Assembly (NCBI RefSeq): GCF_000740895.1
Contig: NC_025261.1
Location: 1,426,001-1,490,000 of the forward strand
Reading direction: 5' to 3'
Source of the DNA: Theileria orientalis strain Shintoku
Lineage: Eukaryota; Apicomplexa; Aconoidasida; Piroplasmida; Theileriidae
Length of the DNA: 64,000 nucleotides
The position numbers and the translations under genes were made by a program. Positions 42,673 to 53,732 of this stretch are shown in pieces. Position 1 is the first letter of the stretch; every line of letters starts with the position of its first letter. The notes below the pieces were generated by a model. It was not told the DNA's origin. It made no database searches and saw only the letters and a program-made list of their open reading frames with translations.

Positions 42673-43957
42673 ATGGAAACTAAAAATGAAAATATAGCCG
42701 GAATTGGCCTTAAATTTGTGGACATTGGGGCCAATTTAACCGATAAAACATACCAAGGTTATTATTATGGCTCACAAAAGCATAAGCCAGATTTAGACAA
42801 GTATAACAAAATGATTAAAAAATTAACGATTTAGGGTATTTGAAAGAGCAAAAAAAGTAGGAATGGAAAAGATTATTATAACTGCTGGTAATTTGGATGA
42901 AGTGAATGAAGCACTAAAAATATGCAACACATTTGGTAAGTAATGATACCAATATAGATTTAATTTAACTCATAATCATTTTAATCAAAGTAATTATTAA
43001 TTCAGATAAGGAATGCCAATTTTTGTATACCACTGTAGGAGTTCATCCTACAATGTGTAAAGCCTTTTTAAGTAATAAGTATTCGAAAACAGATACCGAA
43101 TACTTAAACACATTAGATGAATTAATTGCACAAAACAGACAAAGAGTAGTAGCAATAGGAGAGTTAGGCTTGGACTACGACAGACTTAAGTTTTGCGACA
43201 AAGAAACGCAAAAAAAGTTAGTCAAACACTGATACATAGCACTGAATAAACAATATGGACAAAATAAATGAAAATATAGGTACTTTGAACTGCAACTGGA
43301 ATTGGTTGAAAAACATAAGATTCCCATGTTTTTACACCTAAGGAACGCAACGAGTGACTTTTTAGGTAAATTAAGTGATTAAAATGATAAATACCGTAGA
43401 AATAATGATGAGAAATAAACATAAATGGGTGGAAGCAGGAGGTGTAGTCCATAGCTACACAGGAGATGCGGAGACGATGGAAGAACTGGTAAAGGAAAAT
43501 TTTTATATTGGAGTTAACGGGTGTTCGTTAAAAACTGATGATAACCTAAACACAGTGAAAAAAATACCACTTGACAAATTATTACTTGAAACAGGTGGGA
43601 TTTGTAATAAAACAGAAATGAATGTGTAGACTGCCCATGGTGTGGAATAAGGAATTCGCACTCAAGCAGCAAATACGTCAAAACGAAGTTCAATTCCGTT
43701 AATAAGCCTAATGCAATGACAGCAGAAACAACACTATCGTCGAGAAATGAACCATGTTTTATTTTGTAAGTCAGCGACTCATTACACAAACACGTAGGAA
43801 TGTAGCAGAGGTTGTACACGAATTAGTAGCACCAGATATGGAATTCAGTGAATTCTGTAACAAGTGTGTGGAGTAAAATAAATCAATAATATTTAGAGTA
43901 TTCAACAACACCCTGAGATTGTTCAAAGGTATCAACACACCAAAGAAAAGTAGCTGA
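42673..43957 (+). CDS. TATDN1: TatD-type deoxyribonuclease (TATDN1-like)
   Basis: Metal-dependent 3'-5' exonuclease/endonuclease of the TatD amidohydrolase-fold family. Eight exons, 42673-42800, 42835-42935, 43006-43216, 43280-43365, 43400-43594, 43630-43765, 43798-43863 and 43897-43957, sum to 984 bases, 327 residues. Motifs: [28 protein letters not shown] with the catalytic Glu, FLHLRNA, VVHSYTG and LLETDCPWCG with the final Asp. The family's first H-x-H pair is replaced by the eukaryotic IGANLTD form, as in human TATDN1. An in-frame ATG at 42574 would add 33 residues with a hydrophobic start that could be a targeting leader; I chose the ATG adjacent to the conserved domain. Confidence 0.88.
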
Positions 43958-44240
43958 AAAGCTAGGTAAAACAGGTGATTCCACCTGGTTTTTAAATTTA
44001 AAATGATGAAAAAACATGAATTAATTTTTTTGAAAAAATATTGTGCTTACATATTCATAAAATTTCCACTCTGTGTCGGAATTGTAGTGTTGGCTGTATA
44101 AGTTGGAACATTTATAATAAATAAGTTAAGAGGCCATAAATTTTTATGATATGTGATACATGTATATACTGAATCGATTTGTTAGTAAATGTGTGTGTAG
44201 ATTAGTAAAATAAAAGTACCAAGATTAATGTGTAAGCAAA

Positions 44241-46930
44241 ATGATTAAAAAATACCCAGAAAGAGGAAGAATAGACGTAATAGTTAGAAAAAGGCCGTTG
44301 AACGAGATAGAAATATCACGAGGAGACAAAGATATAGTGGTTTGCAACAACGACTGCGGAATAATACGTGAATACAAGTAGGATTAAGATTAAATATTTA
44401 AACATAGTAATTTTATATTGTAATATGGAGTGAGGATTAACATAAATGTGCTTTAGGTGTAAAATAGATGGAACGAGCTTCGTCGAGGAACATGAATTTA
44501 AAGTAGATCGATTCTACGACGAAAAGGCAGACAATGAGCAGATATACAACGAATACGTGAAGCCGCTGGTGGAGTGCGCGTTTGTCGAAAACATGACGTG
44601 CTCATGTTTCACGTACGGCCAGACGGGGAGCGGAAAAACATACACAATGATCGGCTCAAGAATAACTAACCCAAAACTGATAGACTCAGACCAAAAAGTA
44701 GTTGGTAAGTTTACTGCACAAATAAAAATCATTAGCAGGAATATACGAGTACGCTGCGAACGACATATACAGAATAATAAAGGAGAGAGGACTGAGTAGG
44801 CAAATCGACGTAGTGCTGAGCTTCTTTGAAATATATTCGGGAAAGCTATACGACTTACTGCAAAACAGGTAACAAGAACATATACAAACAAATAAACACA
44901 TAATGATACAATGTATACAAATACACACACTAATACTGATACAAGTGCAACACAATTTTAACACCGTTTGTAGGAAACCATTGGAGTCTTTGGATAACGG
45001 AAAGAATGAAGTGATCATTCGAGACTTGTCAGCCAAGACAGTTAATTCCAAAGATGAGTTGGTGGAGTTGATGCTATCTGGGTTGAATCTGAGAAAAATA
45101 GGCCAAAATTCACAAAATGACCGTTCATCAAGGTCCCACGCACTGCTGAGAATAGAGCTGAAGAACAAGGAAACGAGCAAACTGCACGGTACGACACCAC
45201 TATTTATGTTAATAAACAAACACAAGCTACAGACTGTTATTTAGCACAGCAAAAATATATAGAATAGTTAGTTTGTTAACAGTCAGAATACGTTTACTAA
45301 CACCCAAGTCTATACAAACAATGTAGGCAGTCTAGTTTTTATCGACTTAGCCGGCAGTGAACGCGGTGCCGACTCTTTGGGCATTTATCACACGCCTGAT
45401 AAATCGAGGAGCGCAAAACAGTCTTTTGAAAGGCAATCTACCACCAAATCGCTGTTTGGCGAATCGGTGGTTAGTAAGGCGTCATTCGAAGGAACGTGCA
45501 TAAACAAGTCACTCTTAGCTTTGAAGGAGTGTATCAGGGCCATGGAGTCTGAAAAGCACCATGTCCCATTCAGAGATAGCGAGTTGACAAAGGTGCTGAG
45601 GGACATTTTCCTTAGGGAGAGCAAGAACGTAATGATTGCCAATTTAAGTCCGTCAAATCGCTGTTTCGACCAGACGATAAACACAATGAGGTACGCATCA
45701 AAGGTGAAGTCATTCAAGGTCAACACAACAAACTGCGGCAACAATAGCAATGGCAGTGTTAATGCCAATGGTACTTACAGCACAATTGGTAATAATAACG
45801 CTAGTGGTAGTGGCAACGGCAATAGTAGTGTTGTCGTCAATGGTACCAACAGTACAATTTGTAGTGACAACAGCAATAGCAACTGCAACGGTAGTGCCAA
45901 CGGCCATGGCAACACTAAATCTAGCGCCAAAGCTAGTAACAACTCCAAAGTTAGTAACAACTCCAAAGCTAGTACCAACTCCAACTGTAGTGGCAGTGTT
46001 ACCAGTAGTCCTAATACTACGTCCCGTAGCGCCAACCGTACCAATATTAACAGCGTTGCAGGCGTCAACGGTACTACTAATGCCATCAACAAATCTACTT
46101 CTCCACAGCCCACTAAACCCATCAACAAGTACAAAGACCTGCTCAAGAGCACATTTAGCTGTCGGTTAGGAAGGGAGGCTAAGAGAAGTAATCCTAACTC
46201 TTCCAATGGAACACCTGAATCAGTTAATAACAATGGCATGGATTTGGATAAAACTACAGCGGATGATAATAAAATTACAGCGGATGATAATAAAATTACA
46301 CTAGATGATTCCAATTGTAAATTGGATGATGCTAACAATGCTGTTGGCGATGCTAAAGCTACAGTTGATGATGCTAACAATGCTGTTGGCGATGCTAAAG
46401 CTACAGTTGATGATGCTAACAATGCTGTCGGTGATGCTAAAGCTACAGTTGATGATGCTAAAGCTACAGTTGATGATGCTAACAATTCATTGGATGGCGA
46501 CTTCAGCACTGGCACCACTGCTGGCACTAACGGTGACGCTGCTCCCGATTCTCTTGATGCTGACGATAACGGTGGTGATTTCGACTTCAAATCGCAGTTG
46601 GACACCGTGTTGATGCAGAACGTAAACAACACAATGGGCGACCTGGACTTCATTCTAGGGAACCTGGAGTTGAACGAAGCCAACACTGCGTTGTACAGGC
46701 ACTTGGTAGGCTCACTCCCGGACACCCTGGACAGAAATAAACTAACCAGCCTTGACAGCATCGAGAAAATAACAGAAATGTACCAGATGTACAATAGAAT
46801 TTCAATTCTGTCTCGATGCGTGCAATCTCCAGATACCATTCAACACGTATCCAACGTTCTAAGGGTCGAGTTCAAGCTGTTATTGCACTTAAAGCAGCTT
46901 ATAGACTGCTGTTTTAACCAAGAAATCTAA
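44241..46930 (+). CDS. Kinesin-13-like microtubule depolymerase
   Basis: Motor-domain protein of the kinesin-13 type. Five exons, 44241-44377, 44457-44704, 44739-44868, 44974-45188 and 45327-46930, sum to 2334 bases, 777 residues. Seen: VRKRPLN, a CKIDGTSFVEEHEF segment like the kinesin-13 KVD loop, the P-loop GQTGSGKTYTM, SSRSHALLRI, switch II LAGSERGAD, and INKSLLALKECIRAM, typical of kinesin-13. About 30 extra residues lie between LAGSERGAD and INKSLLALK. After the motor comes an Asn/Ser/Gly-rich region, then Asp/Ala/Asn repeats of 14 residues, then a helical tail. The motor begins at the N-terminus, so the usual kinesin-13 N-terminal domain and most of the neck are missing. Confidence 0.9.
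46322..46490 (+). repeat. 42-bp coding tandem repeat in kinesin tail
   Basis: Three to four copies of a 42-base unit encode the 14-residue repeat DAKATVDDANNAVG. Copies are nearly identical in DNA. Just upstream is a shorter repeat of 18 bases (TADDNK). Confidence 0.9.
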
Positions 46931-46963
46931 AACTAATACTAAACACACATTCACACTACTAAT

Positions 46964-47072
46964 ATACGTAAATATACATGAGATCACTGTCCAATTTTCT
47001 ACCAGTAACCAGCACTTTAATAATACGTAAATATACATGAGATCACTGTCCAATTTTCTAGCGGTAACCAGC
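46964..47072. repeat. 59-bp direct repeat, two copies
   Basis: Two copies of a segment starting ATACGTAAATATACATGAGA, at 46964 and 47023, lie in the 206-base convergent gap between the kinesin and PUM3 genes. They differ at only a few bases over about 50. Confidence 0.85.
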
Positions 47073-47136
47073 AGTGTGATACAATGTAAAAGTACTTGAT
47101 GCAAGCAGATTAGGATGCTCAAGACCCCTAATGCCC

Positions 47137-49765
47137 TCACTTCCTCAGCAAGCTAGACAGTAGATCGAGTCCAGTAGAGTTTGCGCCTACAATAACGCAT
47201 GTAAATCCAGAATTTACAGTGTCAACTGTACCTTCAATTTCCCTTTTGGCCTTAGCTATCTTCTTCAAAGTCACTTTAGAGGTGAATTCACTTATCAGCT
47301 CCTTTTCTCCGTACTTCGTAAACGACTCCAGCAAATCAACCAGTAAAAACACCGACTTTGACCTCAGAATGTCGTCCACGTCGCTCTTCACTAGTTCCCA
47401 AACCCTCTCGGACACTCTGAGCGCCACCAGCGATGCGCTCACTCTGTTACTGCTCTTCACCATTGACTGCAGGAACCTCAACATGGTCCTATATAATACC
47501 AATTAGTGCACGAAATGCCAATTCCAGCCACTGCATTAACAGAAAATGGCACAAAATACTTCCATCACAACAGTACTCACCACTTATTTACCTGTATACT
47601 GTATCTAATAAAACTTACGCATTGTTCAGAAACTGCTTCAAATTCTCCTTAACCAGCTGCATAATCCCATCCACCATTGCTCCGTCCCTTGACAGCTTTA
47701 ACGTGTGTAGTAAAATCGTCCCTGTGTGATTCGTTTCTAAAACCTCCTTCAGGTCTTCTCCGTGGAAGAACTCCACCAAATGCGGCACTAGTCTGCTTTG
47801 GAGCTCCTCCGTTCTCAACTCCGGCTCCTTCAGGCTACAAAGAATCATCATCTCGGATCAAATCACACAAATAACTAATACGGTATACTGTCGGTGACGT
47901 TAACACATTCTATTAAAATAATCTAGTATATGGCTCTAACATATGTTATCATAATATACTATCTTATATGCTATCTCACTTAAATACAATTCAATGGCAA
48001 ATGGCATTAACACATTTTACTAATATTGTATGCAGACTAACTATATCTTAACTTTACTAATCGGTCTTACCTGTTCGGCGCCTTTTCGTTTGCGTTATCC
48101 AGTATGTTCATTATAAATTTACTTGAATTTCTATCGTACACTGACCTCTTCAGGTCACTCAACAGTGGGTTGATCATACACTCTCCTGTCAACTTCGTAT
48201 CATCTGTCACATTTACTGCCTTTATCAGCAGTGACACATTTATCTGATTGTATATTGCTTCTGGGAAGTCGCGTTTTAGGCTCTTGACTATGTACTTTTT
48301 AATCTTGTTGTTTGCGTAGTCCATCAGCTTCAGCATACAGCTGTTGCCGCTTCTCGTTGACAGCAATTGTCCGAATATTTTATACATTTGCGATAATAGT
48401 TCCGCTTTACTATTCATTGGCTCCTTTTTCTTTTCCGATGGTACTTGACCTTTTTCTTTATCGTCATGAGCGCCCTCTTGTTCGTGTTCTTGTTGTTCAT
48501 CGTGTTCATGTTCTTGTTGTTCATGGTGTTGTTGTTCTTTGTCCCATTCCCCGTTTTGTTGTTGTTCATCGTCACATTCCTCGTCTTCTTCATGTAATTC
48601 TTCATGTTCCTGTTTCTGCTCCTTCTTATCCTCATCGATATCCTCATCGATATCATCTTCAGATAATTCTTCCGTATCTTCTTTATCTTTAACTTCCACA
48701 TCAACCAATGCTGGTTCCTCATCTTCCAAAATGTGTAAATAAACAAACAGAATATCATGTGATAAAGAAGTAATCAACAACTCCTTTTCAACCAATTTAG
48801 TCACCACGGAGCACATTTTTTCTATACAACGTTAATTTAACTCATATCAATGTGTAATTTTAACCATAACTATTGCTTGATAGATAGTTACAACATTTTA
48901 ATTATTATCTAGATAATACACTAAATAAGCTCTGAAAACACTACCTATACACGCGCTTTTATATTCTGAGTTCAGTATCAAGTCTATCAACTGATTTATT
49001 GAGTTGATTTCCTTAGAGCGTTTCGAGTCCTCCTTGTTTAGGAAGAATGTGTTAGCCAGGCAGTAGAGCTTAAGCACTGCAATTTGCTCCTTGGACTTCA
49101 GTTTAATGTACATGACGTCCATGACTTCCGAGCCGTATCTGCTAAACAGCAGATTCTTCTGTTTCTCGTTAAAGAAGGCTTCTCGCAGAAACCTTTTCAC
49201 GTCAACGTTGCAGTAGTGAAACAGCTTTATGAAAAACTTGCTGCTGTGTGAGTTGAGGTTCAGTATGTTAAAGTTTTCCTTGGCCTTTTCGAAGATTAAA
49301 CTCCGCTCTCTTGCCGTTCCGTACTTCAGGCACGCCTGGAGGATCCTCGAAACGTTCTTCTTGTTAGATTCCTGAAACACGTTTAAAACATCTCGGTTTA
49401 CCTGAGAGTAGTTTGCCGGTAACTCTTTAAGCAACGAATTTATCGATTCCAGGGCTTTGGCCGAATCCTTGTGGTTCATAAGCAACGACGAGTACAACCT
49501 CTAAAATAACCAATTTCACTTATTTCTAACTTACGTTTAATCTCTTTTTATATTCTAATTTGGATTCTTTCCTTTTATTTGTCTTTATTTCTTTATTTGA
49601 TAATTTGTTCTTGTGATCTTTACCATGCTTCAAATTCGGTTTATTTTTCGACTTATCGGCACCAGGATGCTTTTTAAAAAACTTTCCCTTATTATTTTTA
49701 AATATCTTCTTCTTCATATGCTTCTTTTCAGAAGACTTCTTAGGTTTTTGTGTATTTTTTTTCAT
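47137..49765 (-). CDS. PUM3: PUM3/Puf6-type pumilio-repeat protein with CPL domain
   Basis: Nucleolar RNA-binding protein of ribosome biogenesis. Five exons, 49765-49535, 49500-48945, 48821-48071, 47834-47619 and 47488-47137, sum to 2106 bases, 701 residues. The N-terminus is very Lys-rich (nucleolar-type signal). Degenerate PUF repeats follow, for example VSRILQACLKYGTARERSLIF, with the CPL-type C-terminal region (LEYKKRL linker to LLSSLLRK end). An acidic, Gln/His-rich insert of about 75 residues encoded at 48430-48700 interrupts the PUF/CPL body. The exon borders restore continuous alignment with the Puf6 family. The assignment rests on overall layout plus the RILQACLKYG and DLKRSVYDRNSSKFI segments. 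Confidence 0.8.
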
Positions 49766-50118
49766 CTTGTTCCTAATAAACAAATTATAATTCAAAAGAC
49801 GAAACTTTAAGAGCTGAGCTTATTTCAAATCATTTACAATATATGATACATTATTGTAATAATTATGGTACATTAAATAAAGATAAAATGATAAATTATA
49901 AAAACATCTGCAACGCTCTGTCGTCGAGCAGCACTACTTAAGTATGGTAAATCGATAATACCATTAAACATTATTAAAATAGTGTTTTACATACATAAAT
50001 CGCCTTTTAATATTTCTGTCTAAATTCATCGGCTTTTTGATCTCGAATTAAATTTTTTAACATAGCCTTTTCATGTGTACAATAATTTAAATTTTTGTTT
50101 TTGATTTGTAGCTTAAAG
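49766..50118. promoter_or_regulatory. Divergent promoter region, 353 bases
   Basis: Between the starts of PUM3 (minus) and the ORC1/CDC6-like gene (plus). Strongly A/T-rich with an ATATGATACATTATTG-type stretch and one GC-richer patch at 49911-49937. No further signal is seen. Confidence 0.4.
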
Positions 50119-52528
50119 ATGTGTGATACGAGCTTTGATTTTTCCAATTTAACTCCCCTAGAGAAACATATAAAAGACAAGAAGCTCGCCATAGATCTTC
50201 TGAAAGTATCGGATAATACATACATGGGACACCGAGATAGCGAGCTGTCGAAAATCAACGAATTTGTGAACGGGTGTGTTTAAACCGATGAATTCGAAAA
50301 TAAACAAATAACAATTTTTAGATGCGTCGAGTCTAATTCCGGAGGAAGTATGTTCGTATTTGGAATGAGCGGAACAGGGAAAACGACGACAGTCGAGCAC
50401 GCGTTGTCGAAGTGTTTGAAGAAAAAAAGTAAAGTTGGAGCCATAAACATGAGAGGGAGCACGTTTATTAGCCTGAAAGCGTTTAAAACTGCGTTTTTCA
50501 AAAATGTGCTCAAGTTAAAGCCCGCGATGGTCTCAAGAATGCTTAACATGTCGTCGCACGGAAGAATACAGAATTACGCAAAGTTCGCAGACATCCTCGT
50601 CGAGAACTTTAAGACGCCGAAGCACCTGAGGTACCGAATGCACTTTTAACCCTGATTAGGATATGCTTGATCGATGAAGTGGACTACCTGAGCACGTTCA
50701 TATCGAACCTGAAGGGCTACGACAAGTCGAACTGGCTGCTGCAGGCGCTGTTCAGAGCAGCGTCATCAGAGGGAAGCAGAGTGGCGATAATAGCGATCTC
50801 GAACAACCTGGAGTTTGCGACAAAAATTAAGTCGGCGAACTGCCAGCGGCTGCTGTTCAAGCCGTACAACGAGAACCAGATGGTGAACATAGTCTTGGAA
50901 AAGATAAAAGCGCTGGAAGGAGGAGAAAGCGAAGTGCTAAACAGGACGTCGCTGCTGCTGCTGGCGAGGCGAGTGGCGAACACGTCAGGGGACTGCAGAG
51001 CATACCAGGATTCGTTCATGTAAGTGAGGACAGCCGCATCTATACACACAAAGTATACGACATACACCGCCTATGCGTTTGTCAGCATCGGCGCATACTT
51101 TATACGAGCGTATTTAAGTGACGGTTTAATCATTAATGTAGAAGGGCACTCTCGAACAGTTTAAGTAGCCTGGAAAAGGACACACTATCATCGTTAGAGA
51201 CTGCGTCGGGACCAGACTCACTGACGGCATCAGATCTTACGTCATCGCCATTTTCACGCACAACATCGCTAAAATCGCTTCAGAATAGCAACAGCTTAGA
51301 TAGCATTGATAGTTTTAGAAACGATGGTCCCAGCAGTAGAGATGATCTTAACAACAATACTGGTAACAATACTGGTAACAATACTGGTAACAATACTGGT
51401 AACAATACTGGTAACAATACTGGTGGCAATAGCGACAACACTGGTGTAAACGGACCCAGGTATATGAGCAATAGCGATAACGCAGACGATGGAGACATGA
51501 CAAAAACGCCCGTCAGAAACCTGAGAGCAATAAGTATCAATTACTAGTAGCAATTAAATATTTAATCATTAAGTAGATACGTTAGAATATAGCTAGTTTT
51601 TAGACGCTGTAGTGTGTACCTAGCAACTTATGTTTATACCCGACGGTTTATAATAAACTGTTAGACTTGAACAATTACAATGTGGGCAACAAGGAAATTG
51701 GAATAGTGACACCAACGTTGTCACTGAATAAAAGGGAGCAGCTGAAGAATCAACTATCAGGACTGCCAATATTTCAGCTGATTTTGCTACTGGCAGTATG
51801 TAAATCGAGCATAGTGTTGGACGAGATAGTGATATCACCAAACGATGCAAAGGTTGTAGCCAGTTACATTACGTTATTTACTTTGAGACGCTACACTAAC
51901 TCCGACGGATTATAGACTATATATTTAGCGTTCATTAGCCATAACCATTGCAAATATTTACCATTTATTAACCATAAACATTTATTGCAAATATTTACCA
52001 TTCATTTCGACAAATTTTATAAATTTGACTAATTTGTGATTAGAGGTATTTCCTGGAACTGGCTGAAATACTTAAAATGGACAACACGGAGGCAGAAAAC
52101 TTCTGCAACTCAGAGTTTGAAAACAGCATGGATAACTTCAGGCAACTATCGCTGATAGCAAAAAACGGTACCACCTACTTAGTCACTATGTAACTAAGCT
52201 GTATAGACAATAATAGTTATTTAAGACACACTAGTGTCAATATGGCAATCTAAGAAGTTTGTAACAATGAGTGATTATGCGAAAGCATGATAGTGGCACT
52301 CAAAAACTGATTTAGCAGATTAACACATTATTTGTAGAAATGGTGTTTAAGACTGACCCTAAGAATTTGGCAAAGATCGTGCTGGACTGTTCACTAATCG
52401 ACCTGGAGTTAGAGGACATCTGCGACCCGAATCTGTCACTAACGAAGCGCTACAGCAGTTTAACAAAGACCCTGAGCTTCATAACCACTAACAAAAGGGC
52501 GAAGAGGAGGCTATGGTGGTGTAAATAG
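50119..52528 (+). CDS. ORC1/CDC6-family AAA+ ATPase
   Basis: Replication-licensing ATPase. Seven exons, 50119-50273, 50322-50630, 50660-51019, 51142-51533, 51665-51852, 52044-52167 and 52338-52528, sum to 1719 bases, 572 residues. Seen: Walker A FGMSGTGKTTTV, Walker B CLIDEVDYL, sensor 1 AIISNN-type (IIAISNNLEF), a sensor 2 region near GDCRAYQDSFIRAL, and a winged-helix start LSGLPIFQLILLLAVCKS. The length and the lack of a long N-terminal region argue for a CDC6-like or short ORC1 protein; I cannot decide between them. A Ser/Asn/Thr-rich insert of about 115 residues separates the AAA+ and winged-helix parts. The fifth donor (GTTGTA) is unusual. Confidence 0.82.
51354..51425 (+). repeat. 12-bp coding tandem repeat (NNTG)
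   Basis: Six copies of the 12-mer AATACTGGTAAC encode consecutive NNTG tetrapeptides in the spacer between the AAA+ and winged-helix domains of the ORC1/CDC6-like protein. Copies are identical, so the array is recent. Confidence 0.95.
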
Positions 52529-52712
52529 GTTCATGAGGATTGTAAGTAGCATAGCATGACGATCGTACATTGACGGTTCGGTATACTGCCGTCATGTCAG
52601 TAATTAAGATGATTATACACACATAATTAGTAACTAGGCCAATATTAAGTACAAATATTACGTTATTAGCACAAATACTACTCTGGTGTTAATACCAGTT
52701 ACTAGTATTGTG

Positions 52713-53645
52713 CTATTCAACTTTGTCCATGTGATCTAGAGTGTACTGAGACTGGAAGTCTAGTTTCTTAATCTTAACGTCCTTGAATTTGTCCAAGTTG
52801 ACGTCAATGGGATCGTCGTGAATCTCCTTAATTGACATGAACGGAGTGAGTAAATTATCGTTGAATTCTTCTATGGCCATTGATTCGATATCCTAAAATA
52901 AGAAAGTTATGCGTGTTTCATACATGTGCTAATATATATATATGGGTGTGTGTTGGTTGTTTTGTAATATGACGTGAAGCAAACCTTTTGAGAAATATTC
53001 ATCAAGTCATTAGGATCCTTTAAAAGCAACTGTTTAATTAACCTGTGCCTGCGTTGGCGATTTAACCTAAAAGGAATAATGAATAAGGGAACTCTCGAGT
53101 AAATAAACAAGATACTTAAGCGACGTCTGCCAAATCATTTTGGTAAAGTTCTGCCATAAAAGCCTGGGAGGCTCACATGAAAGCTCCTCTAACTCGAAGT
53201 AGGAGTTGATTAGAAACTAAAACAAGGATAAAAAAGGTAAAATACCTCGTTCATCCTTATAACTGAAGGGTGTATGAGAGCCTTTTTCATCTCCTCTAAG
53301 ACTAAGAAGCACTGCAAAGGCGTTAATAAATAAAAACAAAGTACATTCTCAACGGCGACATGTGGATTAAGAATGAAATAGTGAGCCTTGAGTGTGTAAG
53401 TGACCTCATCGTCATTTAGACCGCTCTCCCTGAAATGAAAGTAAGTGATTTAAAAAGGTAATAATAAGCCAATGGTAGTACCTCATCGTCCGAAGTAATT
53501 CATTAAATTCTTGCCATTTTTTAGCTGTGAGGGAGTTCCAGAGCCTGTGATAAAAGGTCTGCTTCCGCCTCCAAAGGGGTTTGCGGGAAGCCACGGAAGT
53601 TGTGGTGACCGTGTAGAATCTTTTAGTAAATATGTTACAAAGCAT
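52713..53645 (-). CDS. Probable mitochondrial PPR-like helical protein
   Basis: Six short exons that I can join in frame from ATG at 53645 to TAG at 52713, about 225 residues. The N-terminus MLCNIFTKRFYTVTTTSVAS, rich in Arg/Ser/Thr and without acids, looks like a mitochondrial presequence. Helical hairpins follow (WQEFNELLRTMRESGLNDDEV then VLEEMKKALIHPSVIRMNEF), spaced as in pentatricopeptide repeats. The C-terminus is acidic/basic mixed (FKDVKIKKLDFQSQY). A role in mitochondrial RNA metabolism or the mitoribosome fits, but the specific gene is unknown. Introns are 30-100 bases. Its start lies 87 bases from that of ispE on the other strand. Confidence 0.65.
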
Positions 53646-53732
53646 TACAAATCAGATATTGATAGTCTATTCATATTATGATACAAAAATTATCCTAAAA
53701 TGAACATAATCAAGTGACTGTGTAGTGTTTAA
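53646..53732. promoter_or_regulatory. Very short divergent promoter, 87 bases
   Basis: Only 87 bases separate the start codons of a probable mitochondrial protein (minus) and the apicoplast IspE enzyme (plus). Both promoters and 5' leaders must fit here or overlap coding sequence. The sequence is A/T-rich with no motif I can name. Confidence 0.5.

Noticed and set aside
43955..44240. Extra exon between the TatD and kinesin genes
   Set aside because: The A/T-rich spacer has stops in all frames and both neighbouring proteins are complete without it.
48312..48742. Plus-strand frames opposite the PUM3 acidic insert (Ser/Cys- and Val-rich)
   Set aside because: They are antisense to simple repeats of the PUM3 exon.
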